A program made the translations under genes and the position numbers. Below the pieces are notes generated by a model, which had not been told where the DNA came from, did no database searches, and saw only the letters and a list, made by a program, of their open reading frames with translations. A DNA stretch of 64,000 nt from Apodemus sylvaticus (Eukaryota; Chordata; Mammalia; Rodentia; Muridae). The DNA lies in contig NC_067491.1 of NCBI RefSeq assembly GCF_947179515.1, positions 6,732,027 through 6,796,026 on the forward strand. Direction: 5' to 3'. Positions 1-11,814 of this stretch are shown one piece after another (positions within the stretch are counted from its first letter, which is position 1; each line of letters opens with the position of its first letter).

Positions 1-394
1 TCCTGATCCAACCCCCCCCCCCCCAAGATCCCCTAATCCATCCCCCCTCCTCCTGCTCACCAACCCACCCACTCCCACTTCCCTGTCCTGGCATTCCCCT
101 ATACTGGGGCATCTAGCTTTCTCAGGACCAAGGGCCTCTCCTCCCTTTGATGTCCAACAAGGCCATCCTCTGCTGCATATGCATCTGGAGCCATGTGTAC
201 CCTTTGGTTGATGGTTTAGTCCCTGGGAGCTCTGGGGAAACTGGGTGGTTCAAATTGTTGTTCCTCCTATGGGGCTGCAAACTCCTTCAGCAACTTGAGT
301 CCTTTCTATAGCTCCTCCATTGGGGACCCTGTGCTCAGTTCAATGGTTGGCTGAGAGTGTGCCCCCTCTGTATTTGTCATGCACTGGCAGAGAA
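1..394 (-). mobile_element. LINE-1 3' end (ORF2 tail and 3' UTR), Mus/Lx type
   Basis: Read on the minus strand, this matches the end of rodent L1 ORF2 and its 3' UTR, including the stretch coding for the ORF2 tail near 340-394 and the G-rich 3' UTR that appears here as C-rich sequence at 10-80. The element runs off the left edge, so the poly-A end is not visible. It resembles the modern mouse L1 tail closely, which suggests a fairly young copy. It is non-coding here and ends at a B1-like fragment. Confidence 0.85.
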
Positions 395-396
395 AA

Positions 397-480
397 TTGA
401 GTAGCCCAGGCTAGCCTTGAACTCATGATCCTCCTGCCTCTGCCTTTTTCAGCAAATCCTACCAGCATGTGCCTCCTCAA
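397..480 (-). mobile_element. B1/Alu-like SINE fragment
   Basis: The plus strand shows the reversed B1 body, with the order GTAGCCCAGGCT, CCTTGAACTCA, CCTCCTGCCTC and a decayed GGCATGTGCC-type end. It directly abuts the L1 tail on its left. It is diverged and truncated with no clear A-tail, so it is an old copy or a piece of a B1-dimer family. Confidence 0.6.
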
Positions 481-1223
481 CCGGCATGCTGGCTCCTTGT
501 ACCTGAAGCAGTAGTTGCCCTCAGGCATCTTGATGGCTGACTCTCAGAAAATACTTCTCTAAAAGATTGGCCTCAAGCAAACAACACCTCCAGTGGTGTT
601 CTTAGGCAGGAGCTCAACCTCCAAATGAATTTGCATTTCCTGAGCTGAAATCTTTGATGTGGGGGATCTTGCATTCCTAATACATTTCCTGTCATTCCGC
701 TGAAAATCATCAGTTTTCTTCAGTGATAATAACCTCTAAGGTTTAGAGTGTGAGCAATTGCAGTTGCTTCCTCAGTGTTTGCCTTGCCTGTATCTTGAAG
801 CTTTCTTACAATCCCTTCCTTAGCACATCTGCATTTTCCCATTTCTCTGTACACTTTCCCTATAGATCTGACAAAGCAATGAGCAGTAACCATTGTACAA
901 GAGCCTGGATGCTAACCTGTCTTGAAATCTCCTCTAGCAAATAACTTTGTTACTTTGGGATTCTGTTTCAGTAAAATTCTCAGGGCAGAGGCAGGGTGCA
1001 ATCAGATTCTTTGTCAGAATGTAACATTCAGTCCTAGTTTGCCTCTGAAACATCATTAGCCAGGTCTACTGTGTAAATTTCTCTTGGTACTCTGCCCTTC
1101 CAAACTGCTAAATGGCCCATTAAGTTCAACCCAACCCAAAGCTACAACTGTCCCTCATCACTCCGGAAGGCCTCTTGATCATATTTGTTACAGCTTGGCT
1201 CACTCATGCTGTCAATTTTCCAT
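481..1223. other. Unique or unrecognised AT-rich sequence
   Basis: No gene, SINE or LTR is recognised. Short reading frames here have no family resemblance. The part around 900-1190 has the texture of a very old, decayed repeat, but I cannot name it. Confidence 0.4.
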
Positions 1224-1612
1224 GTTAGTTACAAAATAACTGACAAAGCTATGTAAGGAGGGGTGCTTTTATTTTAGCTCATGTTTTGTGGGATGCAGTC
1301 CATCAGGGAACTGAAGATGAGGTAGGTGAAGGAAGTAGTCACATTGTGTCTATAATCAAGAAGCAAAGAGATCAGTGTGAACATTCATCTGATTCCATTC
1401 CCTTACCCTCTCTGCCCCCACTCCTGTCCCTGCTTTCACTAAGTCTGGGATCCTATTTCCATAAGATCATCCTGCCCACATTCAGGGTGGGTCTTATCAC
1501 TGAGTTCAACCTCTCTGCAAACTCTCTCACAGATGTGCTCAGAGGTGGTCCTCCTTATGATTTAAATCAGCAATTCAGTAAAATTTGCAATGAAGATTTG
1601 CCTTTACCTGGG
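1224..1612 (-). mobile_element. Old LTR, MaLR-like (reverse orientation)
   Basis: The order of phrases matches the reverse complement of a rodent MaLR-type LTR: AACTGACAAAGCT, TTTAGCTCATG, GCAGTCCATCA, then GCCCACATTCAGGGTGGGTC and ACTCTCTCACAGA. It is diverged, with no clean TG/CA termini or target duplication visible. A reading frame of 129 codons inside it (1286-1675) is incidental. Confidence 0.55.
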
Positions 1613-1971
1613 ACTTCATCACCTCAATCTCAAAATAAAATAGTAGGGCATGGAGGCTGTGGGATTCCTCAGTGACTATACAGCCCCTGTGTGATATCCC
1701 CAAACCTTTTACAGTAGAAGTGGAATGGACTGAGAGGTGGTGATTGATAAATGTTAAAGACAGATGCGTCACTGGGCTGTCCAGTGGGTGCTGTCATGGA
1801 AGGTTTCCGGCCACACCTGTACTTGCAGTTCCTCCTTAAATATTGTGCCTGTGAGGCCTGGTTCGCTTCATCTAAGTCTTGGCTTTAAATTATCAACAAA
1901 TAGGATTGCATGAAAGTTATGAAACCTTCAGGCTTTTGCTTACATCGCTAGCTCTAGAGAGGGGTTCACCT
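1613..1971. other. Unique sequence, nothing recognised
   Basis: No gene or repeat is recognised. It lies between the old LTR and a short tandem duplication. Confidence 0.4.
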
Positions 1972-2031
1972 AGATCCTGAGCATGCACAGGAACTACACG
2001 CAGATCCTGAGCATGCCCAGTAACTACACGC
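1972..2031. repeat. Two-copy 30-bp tandem duplication
   Basis: Unit 1 (1972-2001) and unit 2 (2002-2031) share the AGATCCTGAGCATGC start and the AACTACACGC end, and differ at only two internal positions. The small divergence points to a fairly recent local duplication in non-coding DNA. Confidence 0.9.
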
Positions 2032-2119
2032 ACAGCCTTCTTTTCAAGACTATTCATGGGTTTCCACGAGTGCCTCTTACATCAGACACTTCCTTGTCTG
2101 ATGCCCATCTCCCTTCAAA

Positions 2120-2200
2120 CGTCAATGTCCCCCCAGGAGAAGCAGAATTTCATACCTTTATTTGTGACCCTAGCACCTACGCTTAGGGTCCGGCGTGTAG
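2120..2200 (+). mobile_element. L2 LINE 3' end relic
   Basis: The end of this stretch, with CCCTAGCACCTA followed by TAGGGTCCGGCGTGTAGCAC, follows the conserved L2 3' end pattern of cccagcacctag and gcctggcacatag. It is old and diverged with no coding content. Confidence 0.45.
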
Positions 2201-2872
2201 CACACCTTTCACAATTTACAAACATCACACAAAAAAAATCACTCTAGATGTAAAAGCAGTTTCTGAACCCAACCACATTTAGAAAAGTAAATATATGAGA
2301 TACAAATGAATCCTAATTATGTTCTACATAGGGATAGTACGCCAATGCTGTCTGTTGACAGTGTAAATAAAATGACGTGGAGAAAAAAAATGATTTCTAG
2401 GAAAGAGATACCTAAAATGTCAGGTACATTATTATTTTAAGCTTTGCCAGCTGCCAGCTAATTACCTTAGCCACAGGTTTTAAAGTAAACACAGATGTGG
2501 TAGCAGTAATTACTAGCAAAAGCCAAAGCCAAAGCACTTACGTTGCAGATCGGAAAGCAGCTTTGGTGAGGGTTGCAGAAAGGCTGGAGAGAGCCCAGAG
2601 TTAGGGGGATCATGAGGTACCCAGGGATCCTGATGGGAGAATGGTTGGCAGGAAGAGGCATTGTTTGGTGGGAAAGATGTGGAAGGGTCACAGTACTTAC
2701 CCCTTCCTATGATGGATGGGCTCCTGTGTTGAAAAAAATTTAAAGTCATTTTGGATTATTATTCAGACCACTACCATCAGTTATAAAATACAGAAAAATA
2801 AGCAGCAGAAACCTAATACTTAGGGAACTTCTCTATGTTATCTATGTAATTATATATTTCTTACCATATTAT
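2201..2872. other. Unique sequence, nothing recognised
   Basis: AT-rich DNA with no recognisable gene. A tripled AAAGCC-type stretch lies at about 2517-2536. Nothing here supports a function. Confidence 0.4.
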
Positions 2873-2965
2873 CATCTATGTATCTATGTATCTATCTATG
2901 TATCTATCTATGTATCTATGTATCTATCTATCTATCTACATAACTGTTATCCATCTATCATCTAT
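2873..2965. repeat. (TCTA)n/(TATG)n tetranucleotide microsatellite
   Basis: Alternating TCTATG and TATC units run from about 2873 to 2938, with a decayed TCTA tail to 2965. Confidence 0.95.
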
Positions 2966-3035
2966 CTATTGACCAAGTACATCACTATAAACCTGATTGT
3001 GCAAATGGTGGGGCGGAAGGTGATTGAATAATTCA

Positions 3036-3113
3036 ATGACTCATCCAGGGATACTTGGAGTCAATGGAGGCATAGGATTTGGACTGTCCGGGGCATAATC
3101 GAGTCTTTTTCCT
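3036..3113 (-). mobile_element. MIR SINE relic
   Basis: The order of ATGACTCATCCAGGG, AGTCAATGGAGGCA, GGATTTGGACT and a C/T-rich end matches the reverse complement of the MIR core (tgacttgcccagggtcacacag ... ggatttgaac). This is an ancient mammal-wide SINE with no activity expected. Confidence 0.55.
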
Positions 3114-3825
3114 TGTTATTCTGGATACGTTTACAGTCCTCAATATCACTGGTCGGATAGCTGACGAGCCACTTTTGTGCCTATTGCAAGTCACCGATTC
3201 AAGTCACAAAAGGGAACTGTGACCAGCTGGAAACAGAACTTAGCTGTTCAGGATCACACCACCAGATGGCAGCTGAGCAGATCTTCTTCAGTTCCAGAGA
3301 AGCACTGTCCAGAGGAAAGAGGCTGTGGCAGAGGCTGCCCCCTATACCAGGAAGGAAACTCTCTGACCCAAGGAAACTTCAATTCTGTGATCTTCAGTAT
3401 GTTTGTGGAACTTTTCTTTTTATATAACACACCCATTTCTGATAAAGCAGCACTATTTTTGAATGGGAGACCGATGAGAACATTGACTATAGGTTGTATT
3501 TTAGATAAAGTAGTGATGTGCAGGCACCTCACAGGACCCCCACCCACCCACCCACCCCCTTCCCATTAGAGTTAATTCAATGCAAATTTGTTTAAGAAAA
3601 AACAGAACTGAAATAATGAAATAGATGTTAAAAGTATGAAAGAACATGGCATTTCAACCAAATGGAATTGAAGCCATATTGGTTCAAAGTATATAATTTA
3701 ATGACTTTTTACAACTGTAGAGTTTGATGCTGGAAAGAATATTATCTAATATTAATGGGCTTTAGTTTCTGAATATGACTGATGGCTGAGATCAAAACAG
3801 TCCTGATGGAATTCAGCTTTCCTAT
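3114..3825. other. Unique sequence with a CTCF-like motif
   Basis: An open frame of 130 codons (3177-3569, plus strand) has no recognisable domain and ends in a proline/histidine-rich stretch from a CCCACCCAC repeat at about 3538-3562. No promoter or splice structure supports it as a gene. Confidence 0.4.
3259..3272 (+). promoter_or_regulatory. Candidate CTCF motif
   Basis: CCACCAGATGGCAG agrees with the CTCF core CCASYAGRKGGCRC at 13 of 14 positions, missing only the last base. The match is by eye, and occupancy cannot be judged from sequence. The motif lies in otherwise unrecognised non-coding DNA. Confidence 0.4.
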
Positions 3826-3862
3826 TCAAACAAACAAACAAACAAACAAACAAACAAACAAA
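3826..3862. repeat. (CAAA)n microsatellite
   Basis: About nine CAAA units end in an A-rich junction. The tract may be the decayed A-tail of a lost retroposed element. Confidence 0.9.
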
Positions 3863-4524
3863 AGAACGAATTGCAGTGGCCGGTTTACCTTACAGGTGGC
3901 TGGGCTCTGAACTGGTGCCTAAGATCCCACACCAAGCCTGACTGGCACAGGCAAGCTTACTCACTAACGGAGTGAGAAAATCAGAGTATAATATTCATGT
4001 CAATGTTAATGTATTCCTACCTCATTAAGGAAGCCAGCAATGGAAGAGAAACACATTTAGAAGTTTGCTGGGTATGGAATTTAAGGAAAATGATTGGCGT
4101 AATTTCACTCATCATAATCTAACCCCATACTTGAGACTTGAGGTATGATTATTTGGTTAATTTTATAACCCTTTTTAGAGGTTATACTATCTATATTATC
4201 TGAATAGTGTATAGCATATAGCCTGGGCTACATCAGGACCATAAAGGCTTATCAAATGAATGAATGGGTATTTTTACTTATCAGACAATAATGTCATAAT
4301 GCATTTCCTTTCCTGTGAACTAGAATTAGTTTAAACATATTCTTCATCCTGAGCAATCAGGGAGACAGTTGATAGAAGTGCTCTTTTTTAAAAATACAGT
4401 CATCATTACTTTATATGCTACAAATCATTATTATGCCCTACTGTCTATGATTGTGTAGATCCCAGACTGCATTGTATTATTTCCGTGCTAGATTTCTGGG
4501 ATCCTTTGAAGGCTGTGTGTTCGT
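3863..4524. other. Mostly unique AT-rich sequence
   Basis: No gene is seen. Positions 4205-4265 end in AAATGAATGAATGGG, a pattern common at the 3' ends of L2 LINEs, but too short to call firmly. Confidence 0.35.
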
Positions 4525-4595
4525 TTCCTATATGGACATGTTGGTGCTTAGCAACAGAGCCAACTGCATGATGAATGTTTGTTGAATGAGCACAT
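4525..4595 (+). mobile_element. Possible L2 3' end relic
   Basis: TTGGTGCTTAGCAACAGAG followed by ATGTTTGTTGAATGAGC resembles the L2 3' terminus (gtgctcaataaatgtttgttgaatgaa). Short and diverged, so tentative. Confidence 0.35.
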
Positions 4596-5063
4596 GATTA
4601 CTTTCTTGACAACACAGACCAGTTCAGGAATAGGAAATGAATGAGCTGCCATGGTCCTTTCTTATGTGATGTCTTAATAGATCTTGGAGAGCTTACCCAT
4701 GGAGGTCAGATGGAAGCATGGCCTCCTTCTCCACCAATGCTCTGGGAACATGAGCAATCTCTTGGGCTTTACAACCTGAAGCCTGTTTTTTATGCTGACC
4801 TTATGATCTTGGCTGAGGCTAGGGAATCACTTCTTCAAAGGTGTTGGCTGCCAATCATCCATTGATAACCATTTATCTACTCCATTGTTCAGTTCCTGCA
4901 GCATCAGCACCAAAGCGAGTCTGACTTTCATCTCTATCCTCCTCTAGTTCATTCTGCAATGGGGGAAGAGATCCCCACACTTCATAAAATGAAGCATCAC
5001 TGAATTTGCTACAACAGAAGAGCATGTATGAGGTAAGCAAACTTGAGGAGGGAAAATAGATTG
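4596..5063. other. Unique sequence, nothing recognised
   Basis: Short open frames here have no family resemblance. The stretch ends at a long TG/TATG tract. Confidence 0.4.
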
Positions 5064-5434
5064 TTTGTGTGTGTGTGTGTATGTGTGTATGTATGTGTGT
5101 GTATGTGTGTATGTACATGTGTATATGTATGTGTGTATGTATGTATGTGTATGCATGTGTGTATGTATGTGTGTATATGTATGTGTGTATATGTATGTGT
5201 GTATGAATGTATGTATGTGTGTATATATGTGTGTGTACATATGTGTATTTATGTGTATGTGTATGTATGTATATATATGTATGTATGTATGTATGCGTGT
5301 ATGTATGTGTGTATGTTTATATATATATATGTATGTGTGTTTATGTGTGCATATGTGTGTATGTATGTGTATGTATGTGTGAATGTGTATATTTGTGTAT
5401 GCATGTGTGTATGTATGTGTGTGTGTGCATGCAT
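5064..5434. repeat. Long compound (TG)n/(TATG)n microsatellite
   Basis: About 370 bp of TG, TATG and TGTATG units with ATAT inserts near 5270 and 5320. Open frames on both strands through it (cysteine/valine/tyrosine repeats on plus, threonine/histidine/isoleucine on minus) are artefacts of the repeat. Alternating purine-pyrimidine runs of this sort can adopt Z-DNA. Confidence 0.97.
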
Positions 5435-7815
5435 TGTTTGGGGAACCAACAGGGAATTAAGGAACTGTGTATAGAGGAAATAATTTTAATCTGTCCTTGA
5501 AATATAATACAAATCATGTGGGAATAATGTTTAAGACAAGAAAGGGCAAAAAATAGACCTTAAACATGGATACACATAATCTTCATTATAATCACATTGA
5601 CATTGTGGTATGTTTACAATGTGAGGCTGTTTGGAAAAATAATGGTCCATACATGTTGGATCTTCAAAAGGTAGAGAAAGTGTTGGTGGCAGACCCCTTC
5701 CTGATCTGAGAAAATGTCCATCTATACAGTTGCCCAGCCTTGCCCGTGAAGCAGCTTTGCATCTGTAGTTACTGAGTGAAATGCTTTTGAACATTTGGTG
5801 GTGACCACATCACTTTGCTCTGCCCAGTAAATCCCAATAGGTATATCAGACGATCAAAATGTCCTACATCACGTAGTCCAGGCACCAGAGGTCATGGCCA
5901 TTTTTTTCTACTTGTGAAGGTCAGGATTTGAGGACTAGGGCTTACAAAGTATTTCCATCAACACTGATGGTGTCCTCAGTTTGTCCCTGTTCCCCACTTT
6001 ACCGAAGCTCTGGAGTCAAGAAAAGTGAAGAGGAAGAATTGGGCAGGGGAGAGAAAGCTATGCGGATTAGGACAGTTCACACCCAGAAGCCCTGGAAGGC
6101 CAACAGCCTCCTGGAGTCAGATACCGACTCTGTAGCTTTCTAAGCAGCCTGCCCTCCTCTGTCACCTGTGGCTGCCACTCACTGCCCTCCATTCAGGCAG
6201 CTTTGGGGCTCTCTGTACTTACCCTATTTATTCCACAGGCAACCTGCGTTTAGCTAGAAATTCTGTTAATTCCCTTTCAGAAATGTACCCCCAGGCCAAA
6301 CCCAGATGTGGCCTCTCTTGACCTTCTTCCATTTCAAATTCCTTTGAAAATAAATTGTTTACTATTGCCACAGTCCTCTAACTGGTCTACCTGCTCCCAG
6401 AAAACCATAAATACCTACTCAGAGCTCTAATAAAGTTGTGCCACGGTAATGAATACAGTAACCTCACAGAGTTATGATGCAGTGAATACTAGAAACCATC
6501 CCCACAAAGGATCACATTCGCACCCCTACCATGACAGGCAGGGGTCCTAAGCTTCCTTGCCTTGGGTCCTAGACCCTTATTCATCTAGTAGGGAACACAT
6601 GGTAGGCTGTCTAGATGTCCTTCTATTTGTAGAATGAACTGCTGAGTTTGAAGTCTTTCACCAGTTGGTGTGAATATACCATTCCTGACACCTATCCTTC
6701 ATCTCGTTCTCGGAAGCCCTACATGTCCACCGTTCTCTGCATGGGCCACGTCCCACCCCTGCCATGATGTCGTGTTTTCTCATTGACTGAATTCCCTTTC
6801 ATTTCCTCCTTATCTTGAAAAGCATGACTTGTTCTTTAAGATCTCCGAGAAAGGCCACTGAAAGAGAGCAAAACAATAAGCTAGTGGCCTTCTACTCCTG
6901 TGTGGCTTTCTGTCATGCTACACGTCATATCTACTTTAATAAACTATAGGTTTGCTCCATATTTCTTATTTCCTATCTTTCTTATATTCCTTATATGATA
7001 AATTTTGAGGGGGAAGGTTTGAGTGTTTTCATGAGAAAATCTCCAGACTGAAAGTAGCCACTACAACAGAAAGGCTCCCCTGCATTGCTTGTCTCTTGAT
7101 TTCTCAAAACTGAAACTTCTAGTAGAGCAGAAAAGTAGTTAGGATTAAAACTGATGCCACTTTAACCTGTTGAAAGTTTTTTTTTTTTTTTTTTCATGGA
7201 ACTTTGCTTAACTTGAAATGTTGATAAACCTATGAGGGATGGTATTTTGAAAAAAAAATGTTTTTTAAGCATTAAAAAAAAAGTTGTTTGCCTATGAGTT
7301 GTAGATTAGACATATAGCTTGACCACACAGTCTGGAGAATAAAATTCACCAGAGCCAGTCATCATCTGTGTGTTTTTGCTAATTCTGAGAAATCACTCCC
7401 AGTCACTCCACTGTGCTAATCAGGTTGGGGACAGGCTTTCAAGCAGAAGGCATAAGTGTGGAGCACGCATATTTTTGCCGTCTTTGTCTCTCTTCCAGTT
7501 TTCATAGGAAATGATTATTGTTGCTATTCCTCACCTTGTATGATCAGCAGTTTTTCCCTATTTCTTTTCCTTTGTGTAGTCATCTGTCAAGGATGAGAAA
7601 GGAAATACTGAATGTCAAATTAGGAAGAGCAAAGAAGACATTCACATACAGATCTAAAAGCACACAACCTCTGTCACAGGCAACAGAAAAGGCTCGAAGA
7701 AAGAGATTGCAGTGGGTATTGGGGTCACAGAGACCCTAAAAGACGCAGAAATGCAATGAAGTGCAGGCGAGAGGATGACAGACTCTGCAGGCTGGGGGAA
7801 AGGAACAAGCTGTAA
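5435..7815. other. Long unique non-coding stretch
   Basis: About 2.4 kb with no recognised gene, SINE or LTR. It holds a T17 run (7178-7194) and short A runs near 7249 and 7274. The section 7310-7440 is less simple in composition and could be conserved, but this cannot be tested here. Confidence 0.45.
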
Positions 7816-7880
7816 GAGCGAACTCCATGAGGGGCAGCAATGCCACCTGAGCGAACTCCATGAGGGGCAGCAATGCCACC
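7816..7880. repeat. Perfect 33-bp tandem duplication
   Basis: Units at 7816-7848 and 7849-7880 are identical (GAGCGAACTCCATG ... AATGCCACC) apart from the clipped final base. Perfect identity indicates a very recent duplication, possibly polymorphic between strains. Confidence 0.95.
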
Positions 7881-10119
7881 AATGGATCTTAGTCAATGGA
7901 AAGGAAATGGACAGGTGTTTGTTTTGGTTTTTGTCTCTGGAGTGAATTCATACTTCGGAATTTAGTCAGAAGACATGGGAGTGGCACGGTCAGGCTGATA
8001 CTTGTTAATTGTGTGTTCCACATCTTGCTACATTTCGGCTGCTGCTGTTCCCTAACTTTTCCTTCCAGCTTTGCTTACTGAGAGATTAGCAATTCCAAAA
8101 GCCTGAGGCAACCCTTACTGAAAGTGGGGTGGAGGCAGGGAGTGGGAGGGGTCGGGAGTGTTTGGGGGTGTAACTAGAATGCCTCAGGATTTCGCCTTGG
8201 AAGTTCCCATGTGCCAGTCACAGCATTAGAGTTCAAACACCTGCAAAAGGTAAGTAAGTATCTGATGGTAGACAGTGCAACACCAGGAAAGAACTGGGGG
8301 TCAGATAAACAATGTTACTATACATTTGCAGGAGCTACATTACAAAGGGGCTGAGGGTGCAGAGAAGGGCTGGCCAGGGTTAGCTGGAAGGGGAGAATAC
8401 CCCCCACCCCCCCAGAGAAGAGAGGGAGCCAGAGAGCAGCTTAAAACTAATGAAAGTGTGGAATTGCAGTAACAGTAAAAATGTCATTCAATAAATTTCA
8501 CCACAGAGAGGAGCAAGCGAGTGAAAGAAAAACCTAAAGCACGAACTGATACAAGAGGAGGAAACAGTTTTCATCTCGGGAAGCAATTATGATTAGTACT
8601 TTGCTGGCTTTTTTCTTCTTGACTGTATTTAGAAGAATTAATTGCACACTTAGCTTGTGCCTGAGCACTGTAAACAAAAATAAAACTCTGCGCCATGGTT
8701 TCCATTCTCTCATTAAACATTATAGCTGAAAAAGGAAAGGAAAGGATTAGAGTGGATTTGAAGTAGCCTTGAGTCTCTGCTAATGAGAAGAATTACCTTG
8801 CTGTCCACCCTCCGGTAGCTCCCTGCCTTCTCCCTGTTACCAGAACACTGGCAACAACATGTCACTTGCACCTAGGGTGATATTCATGTGAGAACAAAAA
8901 TAATGTTTTAATATACTAAAGATTATACCTAGAAACACACAAACAAATCTATCTTGATTTAAAAATACATGAGCTGCGAATATGACTATTACACACTGTA
9001 AATGAGCAAAAAAAATTATGAACAAGCATTTTATGATGACGGCAATGTGGATTTTATATGTCTGAGTGCATTATCTCCAACCTCAGCAGGAGAAATTGAC
9101 AGCCATTTATAATGTGAGGGCTTCTCTGAATTGGGAATGTGGGAGAGCCTTGGCAGGAGGATTCTGACTCTGGTCTTTCAGGGCACCACCTGTTATGAGC
9201 AGCCTTGGCCATAGCTGCAGTCGTCTGAGATGCCAGCCAAGGGTGGCAGACCTGCCTCCACCTTGGTTGGTCCTCGCACGGGTGCTGGAAAGAGACATCA
9301 GCCCCTGGTGGGATGCAGGATGCAGGATGTGCTTCACCATGGGTATCTTTCTAGAGCTGTTTGGGTGTTCTCAGCATCTAGTGGCTGGGTTCTCCTGGAA
9401 AGAGAAAGACAAGAAGGCCACACAAGCCTTTATGACGGCATCTCAGACATTCTACCCCATCAATTCTGCCACATAACCTGCAACTAGGGAGTCATTCTGG
9501 CTTGCGCTCCAGGCAAGGAGGAACAATATTCTACATCCTGAAAGAGGAAGTGCCGCAGATGCTTTTCATCCTATATCAATCTGAATGAATTTACTTAAGG
9601 TCTGAATGACAAGTGTCCCTTCTGGGTTAAACACTTAGGAGTAATAGAAAATATGTTTATCCATTTGTATGACTCAAAGAAGGTTTCTAGAGCCTCTTCT
9701 CATCTACTAGGCAATAAATGATAAAACTTAGATGCTACTGGGTTTTGAGTTAGGTAATTCAAATGCATATACAAACATTGAACTTAGATTTTAACATTAG
9801 CTGTGGTATTTATAGTCAGCAAGTTTTTCATTTATATTTTAGAGACTTAAGAAAGAATAATCTGAAAATCCAATTCAAAACAATGTACCGAGCCAGTAAA
9901 TACCATTGTATTACATTCATCAAATATAAATCAGCTTCACTGAACTGCTAACTTTTAATAGAAGAACCAAATCATATCAGCCTTTTGTGCTTTAGTAAGC
10001 ATTATAGTGTTTTGAAAAATACATGTGGGGTTTTATTTTAACTTTTAAATAAGTTACGGACAACTATACAAAGTGTTAGACTACATTCCCCATTTAGGTG
10101 ATGTAATAATTAACACACA
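7881..10119. other. Unique non-coding sequence, parts resembling conserved non-coding DNA
   Basis: No gene recognised. 8580-8760 and 8830-9150 have the mixed, AT-leaning, low-repeat texture with TAATTGCA, AATTATGA and CATTTATAATG motifs typical of developmental enhancers. This is an impression, not an alignment. 9600-10080 is plain AT-rich DNA. Confidence 0.35.
8138..8156 (+). other. Candidate G-quadruplex motif
   Basis: GGG-AGT-GGG-A-GGGG-TC-GGG fits the four-run, short-loop G4 rule. It sits in a G-rich patch at 8125-8170 with no associated gene visible. Confidence 0.6.
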
Positions 10120-10663
10120 CGTGATTGGACCACAGGAAGTTCACATATTTGTCTAAACATCACCCCAAGTGTCTTCAAGAGTATTTCTAGATATCATCAA
10201 GATTGAAACTGTGAACTGTTTGAACTGAGCACTCACTGTGTGGGGTGGACCTCACCCAATCAGCTCAAGCCCTGAACAACAAAGTAAGAGTAACTTCCTT
10301 AAGCAAAGGAGACCCCCACCCCCCACCCCCAGGCAGCACCCCCTGGATTAGGGTATTGACTTTTCTCTGCTCTTTCATTCAAGCTTAAGATATACCTTTC
10401 CTGGGTTTGGGCCCTCTGTCTATTGGGATGGAAGCTGTCAGTGACTTCTCACAACGCCACGCCTGTGTCCCTCCATCCGCTCCACAGATCCTGCAAATAC
10501 TCAGCCGCTGCACTAATAAGTCCTTATAATAAATGTGTCTTTTCCCATAGTGTATGTGTGCTTGTGTGTGCACATGTGCATGTGTGTTCGTGCACATGTG
10601 TGTATGGGTATATGTAAACACACCATATTTCTGTTTGTTCCTGGAGAACCTTGACTAATACAG
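10120..10663 (+). mobile_element. MaLR LTR, MLT1/MST-like, with a TG-rich insertion
   Basis: The 3' end is diagnostic: a polyadenylation signal (ATAATAAATG near 10526), then TTCTGTTTGTTCCTGGAGAACC and TTGACTAATACA, the MaLR terminus. Upstream, the CTGAGCACTCA, CACCCAATCAGCTCAAG, CTGAACAACAAAG order follows the same family. A TG-rich tract at about 10550-10617 expanded inside the LTR near its end. Solo and non-coding. Confidence 0.7.
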
Positions 10664-10799
10664 ATAATATTATAGGAGAGGAGTTGTCTCTTATTAACAC
10701 CGTGCTGAGTTTTGGGGCATAGGACTGAAGTAGTTGCTCTAATTTGCATACGACAAACATTCCCACCTGCCCTTTCCTTGTGCAAAGTGAACTGAAGGT

Positions 10800-11108
10800 C
10801 AGTTTCTTTCCCTCTAATATTCTATGGTGAAGCCTCTATAGGGCTGCTACTGGGAGGTGAGGCCTTTGGGAGGTGTCTAGCTCTGGAGGATGGGGCTGAT
10901 TCTTCTCCAAGAAGAGGTGGTTTGCTTCCCCCAGCTCCTCTCTCTGCTCTGTGCCATCCAAGAGCTCAGGAGATGATCACCTGTGAACCAGGAAACGTAT
11001 CTTCCATTTGCTTGATCTCTGGTGCCTTGAATGCCAGACTCTGGAATTAAGCAACACATTTCAGCTGTTTAAGGCTCCCTATCTGTGCTACAGCCCACAG
11101 TGACCAAG
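10800..11108 (+). mobile_element. MaLR LTR, MLT1-like
   Basis: The order GGAGGTGAGGCCTTTGGGAGGTG, GAACCAGGAAACG, GGTGCCTTGAATGCCAGACT and CAGTGACCAAGACACC follows the MLT1-type LTR from its middle to its terminus. Same orientation as the LTR just upstream, with about 140 bp between them, so they could be remnants of one element or separate insertions. Confidence 0.6.
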
Positions 11109-11814
11109 ACACCTCACTTCCCAGAAGTAAAGGATTTGGGTTGGATGGTCCATTGCCTTTCAGTTCTCATGTGAAGTTTGCCATGATTTTAGACAGGTCC
11201 CCTCTTTGGGTCAATTTCTCTCTCCCTGCTCATTGTCACTCAGGAACTTATGACTATAGTACAGGGATCTATGGTGGGCATTTGGGGTTCACTAAAGAAT
11301 GCATGAACTCTCAAAAACCTACACTGGACACTTATAGGCCTGAATTAGTGAGTGTACCGAAGCGCTGAACCCCAGAGTGCTGGGTTTCTCCCAGCACGCT
11401 TAGGGGGTTTGTTCTTAACTTCCTGTTAAGAAAGTAAATTTATAAAAGTTCTCTCCTTTTTGGATGCTTGCTAAATCTTCCAGGAAATGTATGCGCGGAA
11501 GCTCAAATTTATATGCTGTCTTTAATTTGTTTGACTTAGATAAAGGACACTCAGTGCCACCGTCAGAGCAAAAATGGTTAAAATGTGAACAGGAGGTTGA
11601 AAAATATCTGCAGCATAACCGAAAAGAAAAAAAAAAAAGGAAAAAGAGAAGAACAAGAAAACCAGCTTATAAACAGCTCTTCTTTATTCACTGAACCATG
11701 TCAGATCTCTCACAATGCTACCAGGCTCACACACTTGTGAGGAGAAGAATTACAAGCAACCAAATGGATCAAGATTGCAGTCCATACCTGGTGACCTGCT
11801 GTGAGGTGTGAGGC
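11109..11814. other. Unique sequence with a small hairpin
   Basis: No gene is recognised. 11377-11397 is a perfect 8-bp inverted repeat (GTGCTGGG, TTTCT loop, CCCAGCAC). 11624-11662 is A/G-rich. Confidence 0.45.

Noticed and set aside
3177..3569. Plus-strand frame of 130 codons
   Set aside because: Low-complexity proline/histidine end from a CCCACC repeat, an overlapping frame on the other strand, and no family resemblance.
5043..5474. Open frames on both strands rich in cysteine/valine or threonine/histidine
   Set aside because: Translations of a TG/TATG microsatellite without stops by chance of the unit.
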